The notes beneath the pieces were generated by a model. That model had not been told where the DNA came from and searched no databases. It saw only the letters and a program-made list of their open reading frames with translations. DNA of 64,000 nt from Actinoallomurus iriomotensis (GTDB lineage Bacteria > Actinomycetota > Actinomycetes > Streptosporangiales > Streptosporangiaceae): contig NZ_BSTJ01000004.1 in assembly GCF_030269445.1 (NCBI RefSeq), forward strand, positions 496,001 through 560,000, written 5' to 3'. Positions 42,103-50,312 of the stretch are shown piece after piece; the stretch's first letter is position 1, and the number at the start of each line of letters is the position of its first letter. The position numbers were made by a program, and so were the translations under genes.

Positions 42103-42525
42103 TCAGCTCTCGATCCGCACGTCCACCGGGATGTTCCCGCGCACCGCCGCGGCGTACGGGCAGACCTGCTCGGCCTCGGCCACGGCGTCGCGCAGTGCGG
42201 CGGCGTCCGCCTGCGGCGCGGCGACCGTGAGCCGTACGCCCAGGCGGAACCCGCCCCCGTCACCCCGGTGCAGGTCGACCTCGCCGCGCGCGGACAGCTC
42301 GCCAAGCTCCAGCCGGCGCCGCCGGCCCACCGCCGCGACGCTGCTGAGGAAGCAGGCGGCGAACCCGGCCGCGAACAGCTGCTCGGGGTTGGTGCCGGCC
42401 CCGTCGCCGCCCAGTTCCTTCGGCGCGGCGAGGGTGATGTCCAGGACACCGTCCGCGCTGCGGGCGGAGCCGGCGCGGCCGTGGGCGACGTCCACGAGGG
42501 CGGTGTAGAGGGGTGCGTCGGACAT
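42103..42525 (-). CDS. ohr: Ohr/OsmC-family peroxidase
   Basis: Thiol peroxidase of 140 residues that reduces organic hydroperoxides. The reactive Cys58 (TNPEQLFAAGFAACFLSS) and resolving Cys122 (QVCPYAAAVRGNIPV) are both in the expected contexts. The N-terminal 'GGRdG' part of typical Ohr is changed to AHGRAGSARSADG. Strong ribosome site AAGGAGG. It is unusual that it sits in a catabolic operon, between a cyclase and a flavoprotein rather than next to OhrR; it may protect the flavoenzyme or act on a pathway peroxide, which is inference. Confidence 0.88.
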   Translation of the reverse strand: MSDAPLYTALVDVAHGRAGSARSADGVLDITLAAPKELGGDGAGTNPEQLFAAGFAACFLSSVAAVGRRRRLELGELSARGEVDLHRGDGGGFRLGVRLTVAAPQADAAALRDAVAEAEQVCPYAAAVRGNIPVDVRIES

Positions 42526-42544
42526 GGTCCTCCTTGCTGGCCGT

Positions 42545-43615
42545 TCAGATGACGGCGACAGGGGTGATGGGTGAACCCGTCCCGCCGGGCACGGCCAGCG
42601 GAGCGAGGATGAGCATGAAGTCGTCGCGCCCCTCGGCGGCCAGCGTCTCGGCGAGAGCGTCGAGCGCCATGCTGTGCACGAGGTGCACGCCGAGGTAGAC
42701 GAGGGCGAGAACGTGCACCGGGAGCCGGCACTCGTCGACCGGCACGGGAAAGGCGTCCCCCGGCCCGTCGGTCCCGACCAGCGCGGCGTCCCGCTCGTGC
42801 ACGAACCGCAGCGCGTCCGGATGCAGTCCGGACAACCGCCCGTACCGCCCACCCGACCCGGAAGCGGAGCCGGACACGGGCGCGGTACCGGGCACCGAAC
42901 CGGACGCGAAACCGGCCCCGGACGCGAGCGCCGACTCCGGCGCAGAGCCAGACGCGGCACCGGAAACCGACCCGGGCGCGGAGGCGGACACCGACCCGGA
43001 CGTGGAGCCGACGGTGGGGGCCGAGCCGGGCTCGGGTGTCGTTGCCGACCATCGGCCGGTGCGTACGATCAGGGCGTCTCCCGGGGCGAGGCTCGGTGCC
43101 GCCGCGGCGAGTTCGTCGTGACCCACCGCGGTGCCGGGCGGCAGGTGGTCGACCCCGCGCAGCCGAGGGATGTCGGCCAGTACGGCCCGGGTCACCACCG
43201 GGACGGCGGTCGTGATGTCGCAGGCGCTGACGCCCTCGGGTCCGGCCATCTCCCTGAAGTCGCGACCGCCGTAGCCGCGACCACGGTGCGCGATGTGGCT
43301 CAGCGCGTCCATGTGGGTGATCTCCAGGCCGTGGCACTCCGAGCGCACCCGGTCGCTCGCGGCCTGGACGTCGCCGCCCGCGTTGGAGCCCCACCAGGTG
43401 ATCATCCGGTGGTCGAAGGCACTCTCGCCGGCCCGCGGATAGTACGGCGGGAGGCCGTTGCGCAGCGGGCGGGCGAGGGAGAGTGCCCGGCCGCTGCGCA
43501 CGAGCGCCGCCGCGGCGCGGATCCGTTCGGCGTCGATGAGGTTGAGCGCGCCTCGCTCGTCGGCCTCGCCCCACCGGCCCCAGTTGCCGCCGACGCCGGG
43601 CCAGAACGTGTCCAT
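42545..43615 (-). CDS. Cyclase/kynurenine-formamidase-family hydrolase with low-complexity insert
   Basis: Metal-dependent hydrolase of 356 residues of the cyclase (KynB-like) family. N-terminal GNWGRWGEADERGALNLID, the metal motif THMDALSH and LPPGTAVGHDEL... DALIVRTGRW are typical. Between residues about 192 and 254 is a Gly/Ser/Ala/Pro-rich insert (SGSVSASAPGSVSGAASGS...) that breaks the fold between RTGRW and LHPDALRFVHERDAALVGTD. Family members hydrolyse amides or lactone-like rings (isatin, formylkynurenine, aryl-formamides). ATG 43615 follows GGAGGAG. First gene of the leftward operon, divergent from the lyase. Confidence 0.87.
   Translation of the reverse strand: MDTFWPGVGGNWGRWGEADERGALNLIDAERIRAAAALVRSGRALSLARPLRNGLPPYYPRAGESAFDHRMITWWGSNAGGDVQAASDRVRSECHGLEITHMDALSHIAHRGRGYGGRDFREMAGPEGVSACDITTAVPVVTRAVLADIPRLRGVDHLPPGTAVGHDELAAAAPSLAPGDALIVRTGRWSATTPEPGSAPTVGSTSGSVSASAPGSVSGAASGSAPESALASGAGFASGSVPGTAPVSGSASGSGGRYGRLSGLHPDALRFVHERDAALVGTDGPGDAFPVPVDECRLPVHVLALVYLGVHLVHSMALDALAETLAAEGRDDFMLILAPLAVPGGTGSPITPVAVI
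42851..43041. repeat. Degenerate short-period repeat inside cyclase gene
   Basis: About 190 bases of imperfect repeats of ccgga-n-gcg-like units with period near six and twelve, encoding the Ser/Gly/Ala insert of the cyclase. Length stays in frame. Such tracts expand by slippage. Confidence 0.7.
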
Positions 43616-43766
43616 CGAACTCCTCCAGCCGGGCCGCCACGAACAGGTCAGTGAAAGTAGTTCCGGATGACGGACTATCACACGAGACCGCGACACCGGT
43701 CAAGACCATCGCCGCAGACCCTTCTGACCAGCAATCCGGGTCGAATGTTTCGGCACCGTGAACCTA

Positions 43767-43795
43767 TTGACAGCCCATAGGGCGAAACCTAGTGT
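43767..43795 (+). promoter_or_regulatory. Sigma-70-type promoter of the lyase operon
   Basis: TTGACA (43767-43772), a 17-base spacer and TAGTGT (43790-43795), a good match to the main vegetative sigma consensus, 39 bases before the lyase start. The putative IclR site lies just after the -10 box. Confidence 0.65.
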
Positions 43796-43808
43796 CTCCT
43801 CCGAAATC

Positions 43809-43820
43809 TATTCCGTATTC
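43809..43820. promoter_or_regulatory. Candidate IclR operator at the lyase promoter
   Basis: TATTCCGTATTC, eleven of twelve bases identical to the site before the IclR gene, placed at the expected transcription start. It is followed by CCGGAAAGGGG, which supplies a TTCCGGAA palindrome (43817 region overlaps) and the ribosome site of the lyase gene. Confidence 0.5.
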
Positions 43821-43834
43821 CGGAAAGGGGAAGC

Positions 43835-44701
43835 ATGACAGCGACGCGCCTCCGTGAACTGATGGCCGACGACATGGTCTTCGCCCCGGGTGTGTGGGAC
43901 GGTCTGACCGCACGCCTCGCCGAGCAGGCCGGCTTCCGCGCCCTGTGCGCCTCGGGCTTCGCGATCTCCGCCGCGCTCGGCCTGCCCGACGCCGAGCTGT
44001 ACACGATGTCGGAGAACCTCGACGCGGTGCGCCGGATCATCGAGGCAAGCGACCTTCCGGTGATCGCCGACATCGACACCGGCTACGGGAACGCCGTCAA
44101 CGCCGCCCGTACCGCACGCCGGTTCGCCGACGCGGGCGTCGCCGCGGTCTTCATGGAGGATCAGGAGTCGCCCAAACGCTGCCCGATCTGCGTCGGCGAC
44201 CCGGTCCCGGTGATCAGCCTGGAGGAGGCCACCGGGAAGATCCGCGCGGTGCGCGACGCCGTCGGCGACCGCCTCATCGTGATCGCCAGGACCGACGCCG
44301 CCGGCGAGGAGGCCCTGGCCCGCGCGGAGGCGTACGTCGCCGCGGGCGCCGAGATGATCATGCCGGTCACCAAGACGTTCACCACCGTCGAAGAGTGGGC
44401 CGGGTGCCACAAGCGGGTCGGCGTCCCGCTGATGGCCACGCTCACGGCCTCCACCTGGGTGGAACGCGACTTCACCCCCGAGCTGCTGCGCGAGGTCGGC
44501 GTACGACTGGCGCTGCTGCCGACCCAGGTCCTGCTCTCCGCCACCGGCGCCATGCGTGAGACCCTGCGCCGCCTGCGCTCGGGTGAACCGCCCGCCCAGG
44601 TCAGCGCGGACGCGCTGCCGCACCACGACTTCGTCGACCTGATCGGCTTCGCCGACGTGGAGAAGGCGCAGGAGAAGTACCTGCCGGCGGCCGGGGCGTG
44701 A
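43835..44701 (+). CDS. PEP mutase/isocitrate lyase-family C-C lyase
   Basis: Cytosolic enzyme of 288 residues of the PEPM/ICL superfamily, which cleaves 2-hydroxy (often methylated) succinates to a 2-oxo acid plus a carboxylate. The Mg-binding DIDTGYGN, the fold strand AGVAAVFMEDQESPKRC and VIARTDAAGEEALARAEAYVAAGAEMIMP are clear. The catalytic loop reads KRCPICVGD: the Cys of ICL (KKCGH) is kept but Gly-His is replaced by Pro-Ile. Closest functional ideas are 2,3-dimethylmalate lyase and methylisocitrate lyase. Start after AAAGGGGAAGC. First gene of a coupled set (four-base overlap) with the hydratase subunits, so it most likely cleaves the product they make. Confidence 0.88.
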   Translation: MTATRLRELMADDMVFAPGVWDGLTARLAEQAGFRALCASGFAISAALGLPDAELYTMSENLDAVRRIIEASDLPVIADIDTGYGNAVNAARTARRFADAGVAAVFMEDQESPKRCPICVGDPVPVISLEEATGKIRAVRDAVGDRLIVIARTDAAGEEALARAEAYVAAGAEMIMPVTKTFTTVEEWAGCHKRVGVPLMATLTASTWVERDFTPELLREVGVRLALLPTQVLLSATGAMRETLRRLRSGEPPAQVSADALPHHDFVDLIGFADVEKAQEKYLPAAGA

Positions 44702-46011
44702 GCGACGTGACCCAGCCGACGGAACAGCCGACGCCCCGGAACGGCACGGCGCTGACCATCACCGAGAAGATCCTCGCCCGCGCGGGGGGCCTCGGCGAGG
44801 TGCGCCCCGGGCAGAACCACCCGTTCCGCCCGGACTACATGGTGGCCTACGACTTCCCCGGCTACACCGACCTGATGTTCAAGCAGATGCACGACGACTT
44901 CGGCATCACCGAGGTCGACGATCCGGAGCGGTACCTGGTCTTCATCGACCACATGCTGTCCAACGGGGACCAGCGCGAGGAGGAGGTGCACGACGTCACC
45001 CGGCGCTGGGGCGAGTTCTACGGCATCACCGTGCACGAGGGGCGCGGGATCGGGCACCAGGTGGCGGCGGAGCTGGGCTACGCGCTGCCCGGCAAGTTCC
45101 TCATCCACTTCGACGGCCACATCAGCGGTCTCGGCGCGTTCGGCGCGCTGGGCTGGGGCGTGCGCCGCGACCTGCTCGAGGCGTGGGTGAGCGGGCGGAT
45201 CTTCCTCGACGTGCCCGCCTCGACGCGCTTCCACCTGACCGGGTCCTTCGCACCGGGCGTGGACAACCGCGACCTCATCCACGAGATCATCTCCCGGGTC
45301 GGCGCGGACGGCTGCGCGCACCAGGTCATGGAGTTCACCGGGCCGGGCGCGGAGAACATGAGTCTCGGACGCCGCCAGGGGCTGTGCGGGATGGCCATGT
45401 TCACCGGCGCCGTCTCCGCGATCTTCAACCCCGACGACGCGGCGCTGGAGTACGCCCGCCGCGTCGCTCGCGCCGAGTTCGAGCCGCTGACCAGCGACCC
45501 CGGCGCGGCCTACACGGCGACGCACGAGATCGACCTCGACGCGCTGCGCCCGCGGGTCGTACTGCCCGGCTCGGCCCGCGCCGCGAACACCCTCGGCGTG
45601 GATGAGGCGGCCGGCACGCCCATCACCCGCGCGTTCATCGGGTCGTGCGCGAGCGGCCGGATCGAGGACATCCGGGCCGCCGCCGAGGTGCTGCGCGGCC
45701 GCAGGGTCGCGCCCGGCGTGCAGCTCAACGTCGTCCCGACCTCGCAGCTCATCCACCGGCAGGCCGAAGAGGAGGGCCTGCTGGACGTGCTGCGCGAGGC
45801 CGGCGCGAACGTGGCCATCTCCAGCTGCGACTTCTGCTTCGGCTACGCCCGGCCGCTCCAGCCGGACGAGAAGTGCATCTCCACCGGCGTGCTGAACATC
45901 TCCGGCCGGATGGGCAGCACCGGCGCCGACATCTACATGGGCTCGGCCTACACCGTGGCGGCCAGCGCCGTCTCAGGCCGGATCACCGACCCGCGGGAGG
46001 TGGTGGAGTGA
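44698..46011 (+). CDS. Aconitase-superfamily hydratase, large subunit
   Basis: Iron-sulfur hydro-lyase of 437 residues related to 3-isopropylmalate dehydratase, homoaconitase and dimethylmalate hydratase large subunits. It begins TLTEKIL-like (ALTITEKILARAGG), has HMLSNGDQ, the GSCASGR cluster loop with the first Cys, and SSCDFCFGY with the other two cluster Cys, then the NISGRMGS catalytic loop. [4Fe-4S] binding is expected. GTG start overlapping the lyase stop. Works with the small subunit encoded immediately after (TGATG junction). It would dehydrate/rehydrate a 2-hydroxy-dicarboxylate next to the lyase step. Confidence 0.9.
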   Translation: MSDVTQPTEQPTPRNGTALTITEKILARAGGLGEVRPGQNHPFRPDYMVAYDFPGYTDLMFKQMHDDFGITEVDDPERYLVFIDHMLSNGDQREEEVHDVTRRWGEFYGITVHEGRGIGHQVAAELGYALPGKFLIHFDGHISGLGAFGALGWGVRRDLLEAWVSGRIFLDVPASTRFHLTGSFAPGVDNRDLIHEIISRVGADGCAHQVMEFTGPGAENMSLGRRQGLCGMAMFTGAVSAIFNPDDAALEYARRVARAEFEPLTSDPGAAYTATHEIDLDALRPRVVLPGSARAANTLGVDEAAGTPITRAFIGSCASGRIEDIRAAAEVLRGRRVAPGVQLNVVPTSQLIHRQAEEEGLLDVLREAGANVAISSCDFCFGYARPLQPDEKCISTGVLNISGRMGSTGADIYMGSAYTVAASAVSGRITDPREVVE

Positions 46012-46550
46012 TGGAGCCGGCATCCGTCCTGCCCGACGTCCTGCGCGGGCGCGTCGCCTGGATCTTCGGCGACGACTTCGACGTCGACCTGATCGTCGGA
46101 GTGGAGAACATCAAGTACTACGACCCGGACAAGCTGCGCGCCGTCTGCATGAAGGCATTCGACCCGGAGTTCGTGGACCGGGTCCAGCCGGGCGACGTCG
46201 TCGTCGGCGGGCGCAACTTCGGCTACGGCCACCCGCATTACCCGCCCCTCGTCGCCCTGCGCAACCTGGGGATCAGCGCGGTCCTCGCCGAGTCGTTCTC
46301 GCCCGGCTTCTGGCGCGGCGAGACCTACAACGGCATGCCCCTGGTCGCCGTCCCGGGCATCGCCACGGCGGTGCGGCGGTTCGACGCCGTGGAGGTCGAC
46401 TGGCGGCGAGCCGTCGTACGGCTGCCGGACGGGACGGAGCTGACCGGCGACCCGCCCAGCGAGCGCGTGGTCAAGGTGCTGGAGTCCGGCGGCAGTCTCA
46501 ACCTGCTGCTGCGGGAGCACGGCCGCCGCCGGACCCCGGCGGAGGGCTGA
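46011..46550 (+). CDS. Aconitase-superfamily hydratase, small subunit with altered swivel loop
   Basis: Swivel-domain subunit of 179 residues. Core: GRVAWIFGDDFDVDLIVGVENIKYY, VVGGRNFGYGHPHYPPLVALRNLGISAVLAESFSPGFWRGETYNGMPLV. In LeuD and aconitases the loop reads NFGCGSSREHA and its Ser/Arg bind the substrate carboxylate; here it is NFGYGHPHYPPL, so substrate recognition must differ. The remainder (VVRLPDGTELTGDPPSERVVKVLESGG) is usual. One-base overlap with the large-subunit gene; two bases before the hydrolase gene. Confidence 0.88.
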   Translation: MEPASVLPDVLRGRVAWIFGDDFDVDLIVGVENIKYYDPDKLRAVCMKAFDPEFVDRVQPGDVVVGGRNFGYGHPHYPPLVALRNLGISAVLAESFSPGFWRGETYNGMPLVAVPGIATAVRRFDAVEVDWRRAVVRLPDGTELTGDPPSERVVKVLESGGSLNLLLREHGRRRTPAEG

Positions 46551-46551
46551 C

Positions 46552-48186
46552 ATGCGGGGCCGCTACCTCGACACCGGCCACGGGCAGATCCGGGTCTGGC
46601 TCACCGCGGACCGTCCGGGCGTACTGGTGCTGCCCGGGATCCGCTGGTCCGGCCGGCCGCTCGCGGAGGAGCTCACGCTCCGCGCGCCGGACCGGCCGGT
46701 CGCCGTCGCCGACCTGCCGGGCACCGGCGGATCGGCGCCCGGCGCGGCGGCCCGCGTGGGCACGGCGGCCGACGCGCTCGCCCGGGTCGCGACCGCGCTC
46801 GGCGCGCACACCGTCGTCGGGCTGGACATGAGCTGCGACCTGGCCGCCGCCGTGGCGGGCCGGGCGCCGGGCTGCCGCGAGCTGTTCCTGGTCGACCCCG
46901 GGTACCTCGCGGCCGCGCGGGAACTCCCCCCGCCCGACCTGACGCCGCGCGCCGACGGCACCCACCTGTCGCGGCTGTGGCACCTCGTACGGGACGCGCA
47001 CCTCTTCCCGCCCGGAGCGCCGCGCGCCGCGGTGCCCGGCCGGGCCGAGCTGCCCGGACCCGCCGCGCTCGACCGTACGGTCGTCGCGTTCGCCGAGCAC
47101 CCCGAGGACTTCGCGGCGCTCTGGCAGACCTGGTGCCGCGCGGCCGAGGACCCGCTCGCCGGCGCCGGTCCCGCCCCGCGCACGGTCGGAGCCGACGGCA
47201 CCGGGCCGACGCCGGGCGACCGCTGGCTGACCCTGCTCTCCCGCGCGCACGGCGACTCGCGGCCCTCCCCCGAACCACGGCCCGCCCGGCGGGCGTTGCC
47301 TCTCGCCGGCGCGCCCGGCGACGTACGGGACACGGAGGTGCGGCGGGAGTTCGCCGACACCTCGGCGGGGCAGGTGCACCTGCGGCTCGCGGGCGACGCG
47401 ACCGCGCCGCCGCTACTGGCGCTGCATTCGGCGCCCGGATCCGCGCGGCTCCTCGAACCGCTCATGCGGGGACTGGGCGCGGACTTCCACGTGCTCGCCC
47501 CGGACTACCCGGGCAACGGCGAGTCGGACAAGCCCTGGCGTGACGAGGTGGACATCGGGCGGCTGGCCGACGCGATGGCCGAGGTCGTCGAACGGCGGGC
47601 CGGCGGGCCCGTGCACCTGTGGGGCACCCACACCGGCGCCGTGATCGCGCTGGAGCTGTGCGTGCGCCGCCCGGACCTGGTGCGCCGGGCCGTACTGGAG
47701 GCGCCGCCGCTGCTGCCGCCCGAGCTCACCGCCGACATCCTGGAGCACTACCTGCCGCCGCTGCGGCCGGACCGGTTCGGCTCCCACCTCGTACGGGCCT
47801 GGGGGATGCGCCGCGACATGTTCCTGTTCTGGCCGTGGTACCGCGACCGGACCGCCGCGAGCCGCCCCCTGCGCGTGCCGCGCGCGCGAGAACTGCACGA
47901 CTGGACCGTCGGCCTGCTGCAGAGCGGTCCGACCTATCACCTCAGTTACGCGGCGGCCTTCCGGTACCCGACGCGGGACCGGCTGCCCGAGCTCACGACG
48001 CCGGCGCTGATCTGCGCCGGCCCCGACGACATGCTGGCCGACAACCTCCCGGCCCTGCGCTCCGCGGCCCCGGACGGCGTCACCCTCGCCCCGACGCCCG
48101 CGACCTGCTGGTACCCCGACCAAGATCCCGCCGCGGTCGCCGAGACCGTGCGGCGGTACCGGGATTTCCTCACCGCCGCCGGCTGA
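46552..48186 (+). CDS. Tandem alpha/beta-hydrolase fusion without serine nucleophiles
   Basis: Protein of 544 residues made of two alpha/beta-hydrolase-like halves. The first (about 1-240) is divergent: its nucleophile elbow reads Gly90-Leu-Asp-Met-Ser94. The second (about 260-540) is a good MhpC-type hydrolase with PPLLALHSAPGSARLLEPLM, VLAPDYPGNGESDKP, cap region and a late ALICAGPDDMLADNL, but its elbow is Gly358-Thr-His360-Thr-Gly362. Thus neither half has the usual GxSxG serine; Asp is used by dehalogenases and epoxide hydrolases, and His at this spot is rare. Placed between the hydratase and the ABC importer in the same direction. Function not assigned. Confidence 0.82.
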   Translation: MRGRYLDTGHGQIRVWLTADRPGVLVLPGIRWSGRPLAEELTLRAPDRPVAVADLPGTGGSAPGAAARVGTAADALARVATALGAHTVVGLDMSCDLAAAVAGRAPGCRELFLVDPGYLAAARELPPPDLTPRADGTHLSRLWHLVRDAHLFPPGAPRAAVPGRAELPGPAALDRTVVAFAEHPEDFAALWQTWCRAAEDPLAGAGPAPRTVGADGTGPTPGDRWLTLLSRAHGDSRPSPEPRPARRALPLAGAPGDVRDTEVRREFADTSAGQVHLRLAGDATAPPLLALHSAPGSARLLEPLMRGLGADFHVLAPDYPGNGESDKPWRDEVDIGRLADAMAEVVERRAGGPVHLWGTHTGAVIALELCVRRPDLVRRAVLEAPPLLPPELTADILEHYLPPLRPDRFGSHLVRAWGMRRDMFLFWPWYRDRTAASRPLRVPRARELHDWTVGLLQSGPTYHLSYAAAFRYPTRDRLPELTTPALICAGPDDMLADNLPALRSAAPDGVTLAPTPATCWYPDQDPAAVAETVRRYRDFLTAAG

Positions 48187-48238
48187 CGACGCCGGCCGAA
48201 GACGCGCAGTCCCGGGATCCCTTCTCTGAGGAGACGCA

Positions 48239-49408
48239 ATGGCACCATCCCTTCGCCGCCGCGGACCGCTCGGCGTGCTGATCACCGTCGCCGCCCTGCT
48301 GGCCTCGGCGTGCAACGGCGACACGCAGAGCGGCGACGTCAAGGTCGGCTTCATCACCGCGCTGACCGGGCCCGTCGCCTTCGCCGGGCAGACGTTCGCG
48401 CACGGCACCGAACTCGCCGTCGACCAGCTCAACCAGGAGGGCTACCTGGGGAGCGGCCGGAAGATCGAACTGGTGAAGAAGGAGGGCGCCGAGACGCCCG
48501 CCCGCGCCGTGGAGCAGGCCAAGCAGCTCGCCGGCGACCAGAGCGTCGTCGGCACCATCTGCTGCATCCTGTCGCCGACGGCCGGCGCGGTGAAGCCCAT
48601 CACCACGGCGGCCAAGATGCCGCTGGACATCTACGGCGCCACCGACCTCGGCCTGGAGAAGCCGCCGTACGTCGTGCGGACCACGACGATGCCGCAGGAC
48701 GCCAACAAGAGCCTCGCGCAGAAGGTCGCCCAGCAGGTCCGCCCGGCGTCGGTGGCGTACGCGGTGACGCAGGACAACTCCGGCTGGGTCTCCCAGCTCA
48801 AGAGCTTCCAGGAGGGCTTCGCCGGCACCGGCGTACGGGACCTCGGCACCGTCAACACGCTCGCCGCGCAGACCGACTTCAGCGGGGCGGCCGGTCAGCT
48901 CATGGCCAAGAACCCGGCGGCCGTCGTCGTCGCCTGCCTCCAGCAGTCGTCCATCTCGCTGATCAAGGCGCTGCGCAGCCGCGGCTACAACGGGCTCATC
49001 GTGGCGAGCGAGGCGATCGGCAGTCCCGGCGCCTACAAGGCCGCGGGCGGCGCGCTCGCCGGCATCCCCTTCCCGGTGTACTTCTTCGCCGGCAAGGCCG
49101 ACGCGCAGGGACAGAAGTTCGCGCAGACGTACAAGGCCAAGTACGGCACCGACCCGGACGACTACGCGGCCCAGGGCTACATCGCCGCGTACACGATGGC
49201 CACCGCGATCAAGAACGCCGGCAAGAACGTCACCCGGGCGAGCGTCACCAAGGCGCTGTCGTCGCTGAAGCAGCTGGACGGCACCATCTACGGCACGGTC
49301 GGCTTCCAGAACGGGCAGCTGCACGCCCCCGAGAGCATCGTCCACATCACCTGGACCAAGGACGGGCGGCAGACCGAGTGGACGCCGTCGGGCGCGGGCA
49401 AGTCGTGA
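48239..49408 (+). CDS. Branched-chain/aromatic-type ABC substrate-binding lipoprotein
   Basis: Type-I periplasmic-binding (LivJ/K-like) lipoprotein of 389 residues. Signal peptide with lipobox LASAC (Cys25). Mature part: VKVGFITALTGPVAFAGQTFAHGTELAVDQLN, ETPARAVEQAKQLAGDQSVVGTICCILSPTAGAVKPI, YAAQGYIAAYTMATAIKNAGKN. This family carries branched-chain amino acids, amides, urea and many aromatic or dicarboxylic acids. First gene of the transporter set, 52 bases after the hydrolase, with GAGGAGAC ahead of ATG. The substrate is presumably the compound degraded by the neighbouring enzymes. Confidence 0.92.
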   Translation: MAPSLRRRGPLGVLITVAALLASACNGDTQSGDVKVGFITALTGPVAFAGQTFAHGTELAVDQLNQEGYLGSGRKIELVKKEGAETPARAVEQAKQLAGDQSVVGTICCILSPTAGAVKPITTAAKMPLDIYGATDLGLEKPPYVVRTTTMPQDANKSLAQKVAQQVRPASVAYAVTQDNSGWVSQLKSFQEGFAGTGVRDLGTVNTLAAQTDFSGAAGQLMAKNPAAVVVACLQQSSISLIKALRSRGYNGLIVASEAIGSPGAYKAAGGALAGIPFPVYFFAGKADAQGQKFAQTYKAKYGTDPDDYAAQGYIAAYTMATAIKNAGKNVTRASVTKALSSLKQLDGTIYGTVGFQNGQLHAPESIVHITWTKDGRQTEWTPSGAGKS

Positions 49409-49427
49409 ACGGGCCGGTGACCTGACC

Positions 49428-50312
49428 ATGTTGTTCGTTCAGCAGCTCATCAACGGCCTCGCCCTCGGCGCCGTGTACGCCCTGTTCGCGGTCGGGTTCG
49501 GCGTCGTCTTCTCCACGATGCGGATCCTGAACCTGGCCCAGGGCGTGTACGCCACCTGGGGAGCGATCTTCGCCTACTGGGCGGTCGCGCACGCCGGACT
49601 GCCGTTCGCGGTCGCCTGCCTGGTCGGCACCGCGATCGGCGCGGTGGCGGCGGTGGCGGTCGACCAGGTGGCGTTCCAGCCGCTGCGGTCCCGCGGCGGC
49701 GAGCAACTCCTCGGCACGATCATCACGAGCGTCGCCCTGTGGATCTCGCTGCGCGAGGCGGCCAGCCTCGCCACCGGCGCGGCGCCGCTCGGCTTCCCGC
49801 CGGGCACGGTGCCGGGCGGCCTGATCCGCTTCGCCGGCCTGCGGGTGCTGGCCACCCAGGTCATCGCGGTCGTCTGCGCGATCGCGGTGACCGCCGTGAT
49901 CCACGTGATCCTGCGGCACACCCGGCTGGGCGCGGCGATCCGCGCCGTGGGACACGACCGCGGCGCGGCCATGCTCGGCGGGGTGAACCCGCGCGTCGCG
50001 ATCCTGACCGCGGCGGCGCTGGCCGGGGCCGCGACGGGACTGGCCGGGGTGTTCTACGCCGACGGGCAGACCTTCACCTTCGGCCTCGGCGACGGCCTGC
50101 TGCTCCAGGGCTTCGCGGCGGTCGTCATCGGCGGCATGGGCGACGTGCGCGGCGCGGCGTTCGGTGGGTTCGCGATCGGCGTCGTCCAGGTGCTGTCGGC
50201 CCAGTACATCTCCAACTCCTTCCAGGACGCGATCACCTTCGGCCTGCTGCTGGTCGTCCTGGTCGTACGGCCGCGCGGCCTGCTCAAGACGGTCGAGCTG
50301 GGGAGGGCCTGA
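49428..50312 (+). CDS. livH: LivH-type ABC permease
   Basis: Membrane permease of 294 residues with about eight segments. Family marks: QQLINGLALGAVYALFAVGFGVVFSTMRILNLAQG at the N-terminus, HTRLGAAIRAVGHDRGAAMLGGVNPRVAILTAAALAGAATGLAGVF (coupling helix region) and VVIGGMGDVRGAAFGGFAIGVVQVL near the end. Forms a heterodimer with the LivM-type protein encoded next. Weak GACC spacing region before ATG 49428, 19 bases after the SBP stop. Confidence 0.94.
   Translation: MLFVQQLINGLALGAVYALFAVGFGVVFSTMRILNLAQGVYATWGAIFAYWAVAHAGLPFAVACLVGTAIGAVAAVAVDQVAFQPLRSRGGEQLLGTIITSVALWISLREAASLATGAAPLGFPPGTVPGGLIRFAGLRVLATQVIAVVCAIAVTAVIHVILRHTRLGAAIRAVGHDRGAAMLGGVNPRVAILTAAALAGAATGLAGVFYADGQTFTFGLGDGLLLQGFAAVVIGGMGDVRGAAFGGFAIGVVQVLSAQYISNSFQDAITFGLLLVVLVVRPRGLLKTVELGRA

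Noticed and set aside
41157-43709. 850-codon frame on the - strand overlapping flavoprotein, Ohr and cyclase genes
   Set aside because: Same strand but a shifted frame; it contains no family signature, while the three real genes have ribosome sites and motifs.
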